Part shown: piece after piece, positions 47,300 to 55,892 of the stretch | Numbering within the stretch: position 1 is the stretch's first letter | How the letters are laid out: the number at the start of each line of letters is the position of its first letter | NCBI RefSeq assembly: GCF_002860255.1 | Contig: NZ_PGVE01000012.1 | Span: forward strand, 232,871-296,870 | Direction: 5' to 3' | Length of the DNA stretch: 64,000 nt | DNA from: Neobacillus cucumis | Lineage (GTDB): Bacteria; Bacillota; Bacilli; Bacillales; Cytobacillaceae | Program-made: the position numbers and the translations under genes | Notes under the pieces: generated by a model | Databases searched by the model: none | Seen by the model: only the letters and a program-made list of their open reading frames with translations | Told to the model about the DNA's origin: nothing

Positions 47300-48217
47300 T
47301 TATTCTTTTGAACCTGTTCCTACAATTCCTTGTACAAAGTAGCGTTGCAGAGTTAATATCAAAATGACTGGAACAATGGTGGATAAAACAGATGCTGCAA
47401 ACATTTCATTCCAAAAGGTAGCATGTTCTGTAACAAAATCACTCATTGCCACTTGGATTACTTTGTAATTGTCAGAACGTGTTGCAATCAGTGGCCACAT
47501 AAATGATTCCCATTGAAAAACAAAGATTAATAAACTAGCACTTACAGTTACAGGTTTACATAAAGGCATAATGATTTTCCAATAAATTGTCCACCATGAA
47601 GCACCATCAATTCGTGCAGATTCCATTAAAGAATTGGGAAGATCCATAAAAAATTGCCTATAGAGGAATATAACCAGCCCATTTGCAAGTCCCGGTACGA
47701 TTAGTGCATAATACGAATCGATCCATCCCAGTTGATCGACAAGGCTATATAAAGGGATGGAAATGACTTCAAATGGAATCATAAAGGTAATTAACACAAT
47801 AACAAAGAGCACCGATTTACCTTTAAACTCAAATTTGGCAAAAGCAAATGCGGCCATGGAATTGATAGGAATGGAAAAAACGACACTTAGTATCGCAACA
47901 TAAAGGGTATTGAAAAAAATTTTTCCAAATCCCCTTTCGGTAAACAAATTAATATAAGCATCCAGTGTAATTTGGGTTGGAATAAAGGTTTTCCACGAGA
48001 TAGGTGAGACATATTTAAAAATTTCCTCGAGTGGACGAAATGAAGAAACAATTGCAAAAAACAACGGGAACAAAATAACAAAAGCTAAGACGGTATGAAC
48101 TATGTAGAGTAATATTTTCTTACTTTTGTTTTTTGTTGATTTTTTTGCTGATACATTCGGATGGAGCAAAATCCGTTCAGAAGTTTGGGTATCGGTAAAT
48201 GCCTTTGTGCCGCTCAT
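47300..48217 (-). CDS. ABC importer permease, MalG type (third system)
   Basis: 305 residues, longer at the N-terminus than the other two (SGTKAFTDTQTSERILL before the first membrane segment). EAA loop MESARIDGASWWTIYWKIIM. Strong RBS AGGAGGAACACTAT. Followed 15 bases later by ribokinase, so import and phosphorylation are co-expressed. The long N-tail is a minor oddity. Confidence 0.92.
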   Translation of the reverse strand: MSGTKAFTDTQTSERILLHPNVSAKKSTKNKSKKILLYIVHTVLAFVILFPLFFAIVSSFRPLEEIFKYVSPISWKTFIPTQITLDAYINLFTERGFGKIFFNTLYVAILSVVFSIPINSMAAFAFAKFEFKGKSVLFVIVLITFMIPFEVISIPLYSLVDQLGWIDSYYALIVPGLANGLVIFLYRQFFMDLPNSLMESARIDGASWWTIYWKIIMPLCKPVTVSASLLIFVFQWESFMWPLIATRSDNYKVIQVAMSDFVTEHATFWNEMFAASVLSTIVPVILILTLQRYFVQGIVGTGSKE

Positions 48218-48234
48218 ATAGTGTTCCTCCTTTC

Positions 48235-49095
48235 CTAATGTTTTGCTTTTAATAATTTAAATTCTGCCAATATAATAAGCAGGATTAGAACCAGAAGGAT
48301 CATGACGATAGCAGATGCTCTTCCCATATCAGAATAAACGAACGCACTATTAAAACTTTCATTCATTAAGACATTTGTACTATTTTCAGGTCCTCCTTTT
48401 GTAAGAATATACATTGGAGCAAATAAGAGGAAATTGGCTACTGTATCCGCAACAATGACAAACGCTAATGGGCGTTTCATCATGGGAAGAGTGACATTTT
48501 TAAATTGTTGCCATTTTCCAGCTCCATCGATCGAAGAGGCTTCATATAAAAACTTGGGCACCTCCTGCAATCCTGCCAAAAGAAAAATCGCCCAATACCC
48601 AATACCTTTCCACGAAGCGATCAGGATGATTATCCATAAAGCCTGGGCTTTACTTCCCAAAAACGGCTGGGCATCTAATCCCATTGCAACTAATATCGTA
48701 TTAATGACCCCTTGTTCCGGGTTAAGCATCACATTCCACATAATTAAAGCAATGGGCATTGAAACGGCAATGGGGATAAAGTGGATAGCCCTGAATAGGC
48801 CAATACCCTTTATCTTTTGATTTAATAAAATTGCCAAAATAAAGGCGCACGCGATTTGTATCGGATTGATAAAAACATTTAACCATAAAGTTACTTTAAA
48901 CGAATTCCAAAAAACAGGATCTTTAAAAAGCAGCCAATAATTTTCCATTCCTACAAATAATCTTTCTCCTGCCTTAAAAGAAGCTGTAGACAAACTTTCA
49001 ATAAAGGCATCAATAATCGGATATAGTTTAAAAATAATGATTCCAATAAATGCAGGGAGTAAAAAAAAGTATGGTACAGCCTTTTCCCTTTTCAT
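48235..49095 (-). CDS. ABC importer permease, MalF type (third system)
   Basis: 286 residues. About six membrane segments; EAA loop YEASSIDGAGKWQQFKNVTL and TKGGPENSTNVLMNESF mark the MalF/UgpA group. It lacks the long basic head of the other MalF-type proteins here. Second gene of the third importer operon. Confidence 0.92.
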   Translation of the reverse strand: MKREKAVPYFFLLPAFIGIIIFKLYPIIDAFIESLSTASFKAGERLFVGMENYWLLFKDPVFWNSFKVTLWLNVFINPIQIACAFILAILLNQKIKGIGLFRAIHFIPIAVSMPIALIMWNVMLNPEQGVINTILVAMGLDAQPFLGSKAQALWIIILIASWKGIGYWAIFLLAGLQEVPKFLYEASSIDGAGKWQQFKNVTLPMMKRPLAFVIVADTVANFLLFAPMYILTKGGPENSTNVLMNESFNSAFVYSDMGRASAIVMILLVLILLIILAEFKLLKAKH

Positions 49096-49136
49096 TTTTC
49101 ACACACCTTTTAACTAAGGATACAGAATGTGAAACA

Positions 49137-49163
49137 GGAAATGTCAGAAGAACCGGCATTTCC
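49137..49163 (-). promoter_or_regulatory. Intercistronic hairpin between binding-protein and permease genes
   Basis: 7-bp stem GGAAATG / CATTTCC with a 13-nt loop, just after the binding-protein stop at 49196. Third example of the pattern in this window, but the weakest. Confidence 0.5.
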
Positions 49164-49195
49164 TATCCCTTATTTGTGAACTACTAATAAAAAGA

Positions 49196-50524
49196 CTATT
49201 TTACGGCGGATGTGTACTTTTTCAACTGGCGGTCAATTTGAGCAGCTGCAGTATCTAAAGCCTGCTTTGGATCCGTTCCATTTTTAATATCTTCATAGGC
49301 CTTATTCACCAGTGTTTCCCATTCCAAATAACCAGGAGTCAGCGGGCGTGGGACTGCAGTATGGCTCGCTTCATATGCCCCTAATCTATTAACGTTTTCA
49401 GGGAATTTTTCATATTTTGGATCTGTTTCAATCTGCTTCAACAAATCCACATTTGCAGGCAGCCCTTTTGTTTGATCCTGCCAAATTTGTGCACCTTTTC
49501 CGGCTGTTAAAAACTCAACAAATTTTGCTGCTGCTTCTTTTTTGGTAGAATATTTCGAAACGCCAATATGCCAGCTTCCTGTCGGTGTAACAATTTTTCC
49601 GCCCTCAAAATAAGGATGCGGTGCAACTCCGAAATCAATTCCAGCGTCAGTAAATGCTTTAATATTCCAAGTTCCTCCTACAAAAAAAGCAATTTTTCCA
49701 GACTTGAAGTATTCAGGTGCTTGTTCGACAGGGATTTTTGGACTAACCTTCCAAGTATTAAATAAATCGTAATAAAATTTCCCAGCTTTAATGGCTTCTT
49801 TTGAATTAGTATATCCTTCGGAAACAAGCCCATCCTTATCTACGGCTTCAGCCCCCAATCCTTGTGATAAAGGTAAAATTTGATAAGGACGGCTGATTTG
49901 TTCAAATGAAAATCCAAATACATCTGTTTGCTTATCTCCGTTTTTGTCGTATGTCAGCTTCTTAGCTGCTTCTACTACTTGCTCCCATGTCCACCGTTTT
50001 TCAGGTTCCATCGGCGGTGGTGTTACCCCTCTTTCTTGCAGAATTTTCTTGTTATAAAATAATACCTGGCTTGATGAATTTAACGGAGGCGCCATTAGCT
50101 CGCCTTTATAGGAACCAGCAGTAACCGCAGAATCAATCCATTTTTCCTTAATGCCTGGACTTAAATATTTATCAAGTGGCTCCAAATATCCTTTTACTGA
50201 GTAATTTGTTACTAAGGGGACGTCAACATCTATCAAATCAACATCTTTGGATTTTGATCCCATTTTTACTTCAATGGTCTCAAATAGAGATCGGAACGGG
50301 TAATGCTCTACTTTTACTTTTATGTTGGGATTCTCCTGTTCAAAACCGTCAATAACAGCTTTCATAGCTTCTTCACCTTGAGTTGATACATACGTCAACT
50401 CAACTTTGCCAGAATCACCGGCCTTAGAATTGTTTGAACTGCTGCTCACATCTTTGTTTGAGGAACATCCGGCACTGGATAGTAGTAGTGCGGAAAACAA
50501 TAAAGCATAGACTCCTTTTTTCAT
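49196..50524 (-). CDS. ABC importer substrate-binding lipoprotein (third system)
   Basis: 442 residues. Lipobox SAGC (Cys 20) after a short signal peptide. The mature domain shows DLIDVDVPLVTNYSVKGYLE, LNSSSQVLFYNKKILQERG and YFKSGKIAFFVGGTWNIKAF, again solute-binding family 1. It heads the operon with MalF, MalG, ribokinase and nucleoside hydrolase, so the ligand is most likely a nucleoside or other ribose-containing glycoside; that follows from context and is not proven. Operator-like sites lie 180 and 310 bases upstream. Confidence 0.92.
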   Translation of the reverse strand: MKKGVYALLFSALLLSSAGCSSNKDVSSSSNNSKAGDSGKVELTYVSTQGEEAMKAVIDGFEQENPNIKVKVEHYPFRSLFETIEVKMGSKSKDVDLIDVDVPLVTNYSVKGYLEPLDKYLSPGIKEKWIDSAVTAGSYKGELMAPPLNSSSQVLFYNKKILQERGVTPPPMEPEKRWTWEQVVEAAKKLTYDKNGDKQTDVFGFSFEQISRPYQILPLSQGLGAEAVDKDGLVSEGYTNSKEAIKAGKFYYDLFNTWKVSPKIPVEQAPEYFKSGKIAFFVGGTWNIKAFTDAGIDFGVAPHPYFEGGKIVTPTGSWHIGVSKYSTKKEAAAKFVEFLTAGKGAQIWQDQTKGLPANVDLLKQIETDPKYEKFPENVNRLGAYEASHTAVPRPLTPGYLEWETLVNKAYEDIKNGTDPKQALDTAAAQIDRQLKKYTSAVK

Positions 50525-50705
50525 TGAAATCCTCCTAACTAGTGATAATTTTGATAAAAAACGCTTAACAGTCCAATGTGAAGATTATCCTATGCTGTCT
50601 ATTGATCTATGTCGCAACGATCGTTTTACCGAATTTCCAGTCCAAAATAAACTAATTAACTTTTAACAGTTCAAGACTTTTATAGATAATTGCAAATACC
50701 ATTTG

Positions 50706-50719
50706 TGGTAACGGTTACA
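50706..50719. promoter_or_regulatory. LacI/CcpA-type operator, third importer operon, site 1
   Basis: TGGTAACGGTTACA, upstream of the third binding-protein gene; nearly the site before the second LacI gene. Confidence 0.6.
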
Positions 50720-50835
50720 TAATAGACCATATAATAAACTTTCTTCTATTTTATGTGCGATGATGATTTTTTCTATATTTATCTCTTTAAGAATAGTTTT
50801 TTGTGTAAAGACCTCCTCTTTTAAATTCTCTTATA

Positions 50836-50849
50836 AGAAAACGGTTACA
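50836..50849. promoter_or_regulatory. LacI/CcpA-type operator, third importer operon, site 2
   Basis: AGAAAACGGTTACA, 130 bases from site 1; the second half-site CGGTTACA is identical. Confidence 0.5.
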
Positions 50850-51243
50850 CAATTATTTATATTTACATCATCAAGTGTATATTCCCAAAATTCTCATAAT
50901 AAATGGCAAAAATCGTCTTCCATTGGTTAGATTGTTTAAATTCCACTTACAGGTAATTTATCCCAATTAAAAAAGCCTACAATTTCCTGTAGACTCTCTA
51001 ATTCTCTATTTCATTTTTTTCAACTTAGTCTTCTTCCTGTTTCTCTCTACTAAAAATTTAACTAAGGTACCCTTTTTGACAGAAAAAATTTGCTATTTTT
51101 CTTATCTTTGATTGATTATTGCCTAACAAACACCTAAGAAAAAAAAGCACATAAGGACCGTTTGGTTGAGTGAATAGGAGGATCTATTTTAAGTTTCCAC
51201 ACTAGAATCCATATTGTTACCATCAACATAGGCCCTTAGAACT

Positions 51244-52626
51244 TTAAAGCTTTTTAGGACGTTTCAAATAAACATATATTCGTTTTTGATGAGACTGCCA
51301 TCGTTTAATCTTCTTTAAAAGCGTATAGGATACGTGAATTTTTTCATTTTCCAATGCAATCCCTGGCACCAGTCTCATCCACAAGGATTTTGGATAAGCA
51401 ACCATTTGGTCTGGATAAACGCTCCTATGCCCTATGGTGATATAGGCTGTAATACAGGCCCCCACTACATATATTCCCGTGAAACTGCCGAATAACTCGA
51501 ATCCCATAAAAACGGCTGCTATTGGGGTATTAGATGCGGAGGCAACCACCGATACCATACCCACTGCTGCGCCTAAAACAGGATTGATACCTAGAACATG
51601 TGCTAAAACATTTCCTACTATGGCTCCAATTACAAATTGCGGTGTAACGATTCCTCCATAAAAGCCAGAACCTAATGTAATGGAAACAAGAATGATTTTC
51701 CAAAACCAACCTAGGTAAGATACTCGTTCCCCACTTAAGGCATCATCCATAATGGGTAAGCTTAAACCAAAATAATCCGCTGGTATGATCAAAAGAAGAA
51801 TAGATAAAATGAGACCACCTATAAAAGGCATCATCGGCGGCCAAATATGTAATCTTTGCTGAATCATACTGAAAGTTCTGCGTACGAGCTCAAATAACTC
51901 AATAAGTAACCATGAAATAAGACCACAGATCATTCCAATTAGAAGGATTTTGATAAATAAACTATTTGAAAACTGTTCGGAGAGATGAATCGGATAATAA
52001 TCATAAGTAATTCCCCATAATTTACTTACCTCAAAGGAAGTAACCCCTGCAATAACGGCCGGAAAAATAAAATCATGCCGAATTCGTCCAATGGTTAAAA
52101 CTTCTATTCCGTAAATGGCTCCTGCAATCGGCGTACCGAATACACTAGCAAAGCCGGCGCTTACACCGCAGGCAACCAGACGTTTTTGAAGTTCGGGACT
52201 TAATCGGATGATATGTCCAAACCAGGATGCCAGTGTTCCACCAATATGAGAGCAAGGACCTTCTTTACCGGCAGACCCACCTGAAGCAAGTGTAATAATA
52301 GCGGCTATTGGTTTAATAGCGATGGTTTTATAAGGCATTAGACCGGATTGTTCATGAACGGCTGCAATGACAGAGTCTTTTTTATCCTTGGATCCGTTTC
52401 GATAACCAAAATATAAAATGAGACCATTTAACAACCCGCCAATAGGCAAAAGACACATAGTGATCCACAATGGCAGATTGGAGGATTTATCTGTAAAAAA
52501 GTATAGCCCTTTTAAAAAAAGACTTGTCCCTGTACCCACAATAGCCCCAGTTATTGTTGCTAAAACAAACCACCGTAAAATCGTTACGATCATAATCAGC
52601 GGCTCAACTAATCTTACGCGTGACAA
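51244..52626 (-). CDS. ClC-family chloride channel or H+/Cl- antiporter
   Basis: 460 residues with the ClC pore motifs: GGSAGKEGPCSHIGG (gating Glu), FASVFGTPIAGAIYGIEVL and GFYGGIVTPQFVIGA. About 10-12 membrane helices and no C-terminal CBS domains. Members move chloride or fluoride, often coupled to protons. The gating Glu is kept and the fluoride-specific pattern is not seen. Start TTG 52626, seven bases after GGGGGTG. Stands alone; next genes on the same strand are about 180 bases away. Confidence 0.85.
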   Translation of the reverse strand: MSRVRLVEPLIMIVTILRWFVLATITGAIVGTGTSLFLKGLYFFTDKSSNLPLWITMCLLPIGGLLNGLILYFGYRNGSKDKKDSVIAAVHEQSGLMPYKTIAIKPIAAIITLASGGSAGKEGPCSHIGGTLASWFGHIIRLSPELQKRLVACGVSAGFASVFGTPIAGAIYGIEVLTIGRIRHDFIFPAVIAGVTSFEVSKLWGITYDYYPIHLSEQFSNSLFIKILLIGMICGLISWLLIELFELVRRTFSMIQQRLHIWPPMMPFIGGLILSILLLIIPADYFGLSLPIMDDALSGERVSYLGWFWKIILVSITLGSGFYGGIVTPQFVIGAIVGNVLAHVLGINPVLGAAVGMVSVVASASNTPIAAVFMGFELFGSFTGIYVVGACITAYITIGHRSVYPDQMVAYPKSLWMRLVPGIALENEKIHVSYTLLKKIKRWQSHQKRIYVYLKRPKKL

Positions 52627-52778
52627 TAATCAACACCCCCTTTAAAAAAATAGCACTATATAAAACAGATGTCTAATAGTAGAAATGAAGGATTGGATCA
52701 AATCTATCCCTAACATCTATTTAGAAATCAGTTGAAAGCAGATGATTTCATTCTGTATTTCCATACATAAATCGACAT

Positions 52779-52802
52779 AAAAAAAGACCCTCCACAGGGT
52801 CC
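52779..52802 (-). terminator. Terminator after the first TIGR03943 gene
   Basis: Stem AGGGTCC / GACCCT with a 4-nt loop followed on the minus strand by seven Ts, directly past the stop at 52809. Confidence 0.85.
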
Positions 52803-52808
52803 TTCTTA

Positions 52809-53702
52809 TTAATTCAAACTGTTTCTATAAACATAAGGGTCATTCGGCTTTGGAATGGTTTTGTAGCTTGTCACTTTTAAAACAGGAATTTTGGTTTTCA
52901 TTTGTGGATAATAAACTGTATCCATTGTACCTGTTACTTGATACCATTGGTCATTCGGAATGTGTACGTTTTTCGGGAATTGAATCATCATTCCAAAGGC
53001 ACCAGAGTCAGCGACACAATGAATGAGCCCAAATCGAAGTAAAAACAGCTGGTTAGGTTGTACTCCTGGACCATTGTAAGTAAATCCTTTCATGGTAAGA
53101 GTTTTCCCTGCAAAAGCCCCTGAAAAATTATACATTACTTCTAACCCGACTAAATAGTCTTCATCTGTTAAGGTAATATTATTTTTTGGAATATAAGACT
53201 TAGACTCTTTCCTGACTAAATCCTCAAAATCAGTTTGATTCATGAATTTACTCATATCAGGATTTAGAACTTGGTGCATCCCTTCCCGATTCGTTCCGTC
53301 TTCTAATGTTGGAAATGAAAACCCCTTTGCATCCACAAGCTGTGAATCAAGAGTTGCCACTGGCAAAACTACTCCAGAAATGGCAGGAATTAATACAAGC
53401 GTGTAAGCCAAGAATTTTTTTATCTTTTTTCCAGCAGATGGTTTCTTTTTTTCGTGACCATGTTCATGATGGTGTTCTTGCTCATGATGATCGTGGCTAC
53501 ATTCACAATCATGATGTTTCTCTTTCTCGTCTCCAGATGACCATAATTTAATTCCTTCGACAACTGTAAGTATGAATAAAATCACGATCATACTTGCAGA
53601 TAAGAAGCTATACTTCATGTTTATATATTTTGAAATATTTCCTGTGACATGCAGCATAAAAAACAAGTTTGTAGTAAGTATTAAAATAAGGACTTTAAAC
53701 AT
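52809..53702 (-). CDS. TIGR03943/UPF0703-like membrane protein with His-rich loop (pair 1)
   Basis: 297 residues. Two N-terminal membrane segments flank a very His-rich loop (DCECSHDHHEQEHHHEHGHE), a third segment follows (~100-120), then an extracytoplasmic OB-like domain with FTYNGPGVQPNQLFLLRFGL and HCVADSGAFGMMI. That matches the TIGR03943 family (B. subtilis YcgQ-like), which pairs with YcgR/YraQ permeases. The loop should bind Zn or another divalent metal. ATG 53702 has AAAGGATG upstream; the longer frame would overlap the permease. The family's biochemical role is not established. Confidence 0.8.
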   Translation of the reverse strand: MFKVLILILTTNLFFMLHVTGNISKYINMKYSFLSASMIVILFILTVVEGIKLWSSGDEKEKHHDCECSHDHHEQEHHHEHGHEKKKPSAGKKIKKFLAYTLVLIPAISGVVLPVATLDSQLVDAKGFSFPTLEDGTNREGMHQVLNPDMSKFMNQTDFEDLVRKESKSYIPKNNITLTDEDYLVGLEVMYNFSGAFAGKTLTMKGFTYNGPGVQPNQLFLLRFGLIHCVADSGAFGMMIQFPKNVHIPNDQWYQVTGTMDTVYYPQMKTKIPVLKVTSYKTIPKPNDPYVYRNSLN

Positions 53703-53715
53703 CCTCCCACATCCT

Positions 53716-54585
53716 TTACAAAAGAAGTGAACCAATGAATACAAATGAAGAAATTAACGAAACTAAAAGTAGAGCAAATTTTGCTTTAAAAGACCCAAAC
53801 ATCATAAGTAAATTTTTAATATCTACCATATTGCCAAACACTAAGAAAGATACAATGGAAGCCTGGGGGAAAAAATTACGAAAAGATGCTGCTACAAAAG
53901 CATCAGCTTCCGAACAAACAGATAAGATAAAAGCTAAACCCATCATAACCAATATAGCCGTTACGTGCGTACCACCCAGTGTTGTTAATATCCGTGTAGG
54001 AACATAAACTTGCATAGTAGAGGCAATTAGTGCACCCAGCACTACGTATTTTCCCATACTAAAAAATTCATCAACGGTGTGGTTAAAAACACTCATTATT
54101 TTTTGTTTAGTATTTTGGTGTGAGTGGTCATGAGTGTGTAATTCACTATTTTCCTTTAATGGATTCTCCTTTATGACAAAAGATAATACAAGGCCAACTA
54201 AAATAGAAACACCGATCGCTAATCCTGCTCGGTACCCTACCATCTTCCAGCTATCTCCAAAAGCAATAAATGTAGCGAATAAAACAATTGGATTGATAAT
54301 TGGGCCAGAAAGCATAAAGGAAATGGCTGCATGAGGGGCGAGTCCTTTTTTTATTAACCGTGAAACGATGGGAATAATCCCACATTCACATCCAGGAAAG
54401 AATACTCCCATAAAACTAGCCGCAACAACAGATAAATATCTATTTTTCGGCAGAATTCTAAGCAATGTATTTTCAGAAACAAAAACTTCTATCAGTGCAG
54501 AAATAAAAGCCCCAACGACAATAAATGGGAATGCTTCAATAATAATACTTATAAAAATCGTATTTAATTGTAATAATCGATCCAT
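53716..54585 (-). CDS. YraQ/UPF0718-like permease (pair 1)
   Basis: 289 residues and about eight membrane segments. Family motifs: FPFIVVGAFISALIEVFV, FFPGCECGIIPIVSRLIKKG (conserved ECG-x3-P) and CSEADAFVAASF. A cytoplasmic loop, ELHTHDHSHQNTK, is His-rich. It probably moves a substrate across the membrane together with the TIGR03943 partner encoded 13 bases downstream. Start ATG 54585 with GGAGGAG nearby; an ATG nine codons earlier is poorly placed. Function as a metal permease is inferred. Confidence 0.82.
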   Translation of the reverse strand: MDRLLQLNTIFISIIIEAFPFIVVGAFISALIEVFVSENTLLRILPKNRYLSVVAASFMGVFFPGCECGIIPIVSRLIKKGLAPHAAISFMLSGPIINPIVLFATFIAFGDSWKMVGYRAGLAIGVSILVGLVLSFVIKENPLKENSELHTHDHSHQNTKQKIMSVFNHTVDEFFSMGKYVVLGALIASTMQVYVPTRILTTLGGTHVTAILVMMGLAFILSVCSEADAFVAASFRNFFPQASIVSFLVFGNMVDIKNLLMMFGSFKAKFALLLVSLISSFVFIGSLLL

Positions 54586-54640
54586 GCATACTCCTCCTGT
54601 GATATAACACAATTGGTTTCTTTAAAAAAACAACTTCTAT

Positions 54641-54669
54641 CATATCAAACTTATCACTAATTTGATATG
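54641..54669. promoter_or_regulatory. Perfect 9-bp inverted repeat upstream of permease pair 1
   Basis: CATATCAAA / TTTGATATG with an 11-base spacer, about 60 bases before the permease start. Candidate operator; the regulator is not identified. Confidence 0.45.
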
Positions 54670-54780
54670 TTTTGATTTTCCATATGTGGTAGATATGTTT
54701 CCCAATAAAATATATTAAACAATCTTTGTGACGAAATTGTTAACAGTTCAAAAAAATTTTCTAAATGTTTTATTTAAAAC

Positions 54781-54810
54781 CAAAAATCCAGCACAATTAC
54801 GGCTGGATCT
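54781..54810 (-). terminator. Terminator after the second TIGR03943 gene
   Basis: Stem ATCCAGC / GCTGGAT with T-run on the minus strand, past the stop at 54951. Confidence 0.75.
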
Positions 54811-54950
54811 CTTATTAGGTAATGGTTCGTTTACCAAAAAATGATTCTACTCCTAAAATGTGAATATTTTATAAATAGATAAAAATAAATGCCTTTCATC
54901 TTGTTTTTAATTTGATAGAGTAATCATTTTTTTCATTAATAAATAAAGGT

Positions 54951-55877
54951 CTATTCAATTTTAATACCTACATCAAACACATAGGGCTGCTGTGGAGCAG
55001 TAATTTTTGAAAGCTGGTTAATTTTTATAAAAGGAATTGTCTCCCCATTGAATTGGGTTTGCTCAATTTTTCCTGTTACTTGAACCCATTTATCCTTTGG
55101 CAATGCAGCGACCTCTCCTTTTGCCATCATTCCATATACGGAGGCATCCGCAACACAACATGTGATTCCAAATCGAGCAACAATAACCTGGTTTTGCATA
55201 AATTCTTTTTCCCGATACACAAATCCTTTTGTGGTTACCGTCTTTCCAATCATCGCATTTAGATTATCTTGAATAATGTTCATTATGTTTACATATTGGT
55301 TATCGTCTATATTAATGACATTAGCCTTTAATAATTTATTCTTTAACGCATCATATTCTTTTTGCGTTAAAGGCTCAGGTTGATTATCCAATACACTTTG
55401 TGTGTTAGTTGATGTATTCGATGTAATGGTATTAGATGATGATTGTATCTTTGAACTGTTATTTATAGCGCTATTTGGTTTAGGAGGTTGAGAGCTAGCT
55501 CCCAATTTAATTGTTCTGTTCATTGCAACAGAGCTGCCCAAAACATTGTTCGAGAAAAGAAATCCTGTGGTTATAGGAATAATAAACAATAAATAAAGAA
55601 ACACACTTTTCCCGAAAGAGGAAGGATAGGTATGTTCCCCGTCACAATCACAATGATAAGAATGATCCTTCCCTGAAGTTCCTCTAATAATCAAAAGAAC
55701 TCCAAGAATAAGGCATATAAAAAGAGTAAAGTAAATAAACCGAATCATTTTTGGTGCGATTAAAAGAGATATATGATTCGTTAGAAGTAATTTAAATAAC
55801 AGTAGCATAAATCCAATCAAAATGATTCCCCTGATAAGATGATGAAAAGAAACATCTTGGGTTTTATTAGGTCTCAT
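54951..55877 (-). CDS. TIGR03943/UPF0703-like membrane protein (pair 2)
   Basis: 308 residues. Like the pair 1 protein, two N-terminal membrane segments with a metal-type loop between segments 2 and 3 (SYHCDCDGEHTY), a third segment, then a Ser/Asn/Thr-rich linker of about 40 residues (NNSSKIQSSSNTITSNTSTN) and a C-terminal OB-like domain: GKTVTTKGFVYREKEFMQNQ, ITCCVADASVYGMM. The long polar linker is absent from pair 1. ATG 55877 has AAAAGGGG upstream. Same operon as the permease, 15 bases downstream of it. Confidence 0.8.
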   Translation of the reverse strand: MRPNKTQDVSFHHLIRGIILIGFMLLLFKLLLTNHISLLIAPKMIRFIYFTLFICLILGVLLIIRGTSGKDHSYHCDCDGEHTYPSSFGKSVFLYLLFIIPITTGFLFSNNVLGSSVAMNRTIKLGASSQPPKPNSAINNSSKIQSSSNTITSNTSTNTQSVLDNQPEPLTQKEYDALKNKLLKANVINIDDNQYVNIMNIIQDNLNAMIGKTVTTKGFVYREKEFMQNQVIVARFGITCCVADASVYGMMAKGEVAALPKDKWVQVTGKIEQTQFNGETIPFIKINQLSKITAPQQPYVFDVGIKIE

Positions 55878-55892
55878 TATTGGACACCCCTT

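Larger units (their letters stand above)
50525..51243. other. Long intergenic region with operators and a small hairpin
   Basis: About 720 bases. Two TGnnAnCGGTTACA-type operators upstream of the importer operon. A hairpin AGCCTACA / TGTAGACT at 50974-50995 resembles the terminator at 59024-59053. No ORF of note; the right end near 51130-51243 is featureless. Confidence 0.5.
54586..54950. other. Intergenic region with a palindrome and a terminator
   Basis: About 365 bases between the two permease/TIGR03943 pairs. It holds a 9-bp inverted repeat (54641-54669), which may be an operator, and a terminator for the upstream pair (54781-54810). No Zur box seen here. Confidence 0.5.
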
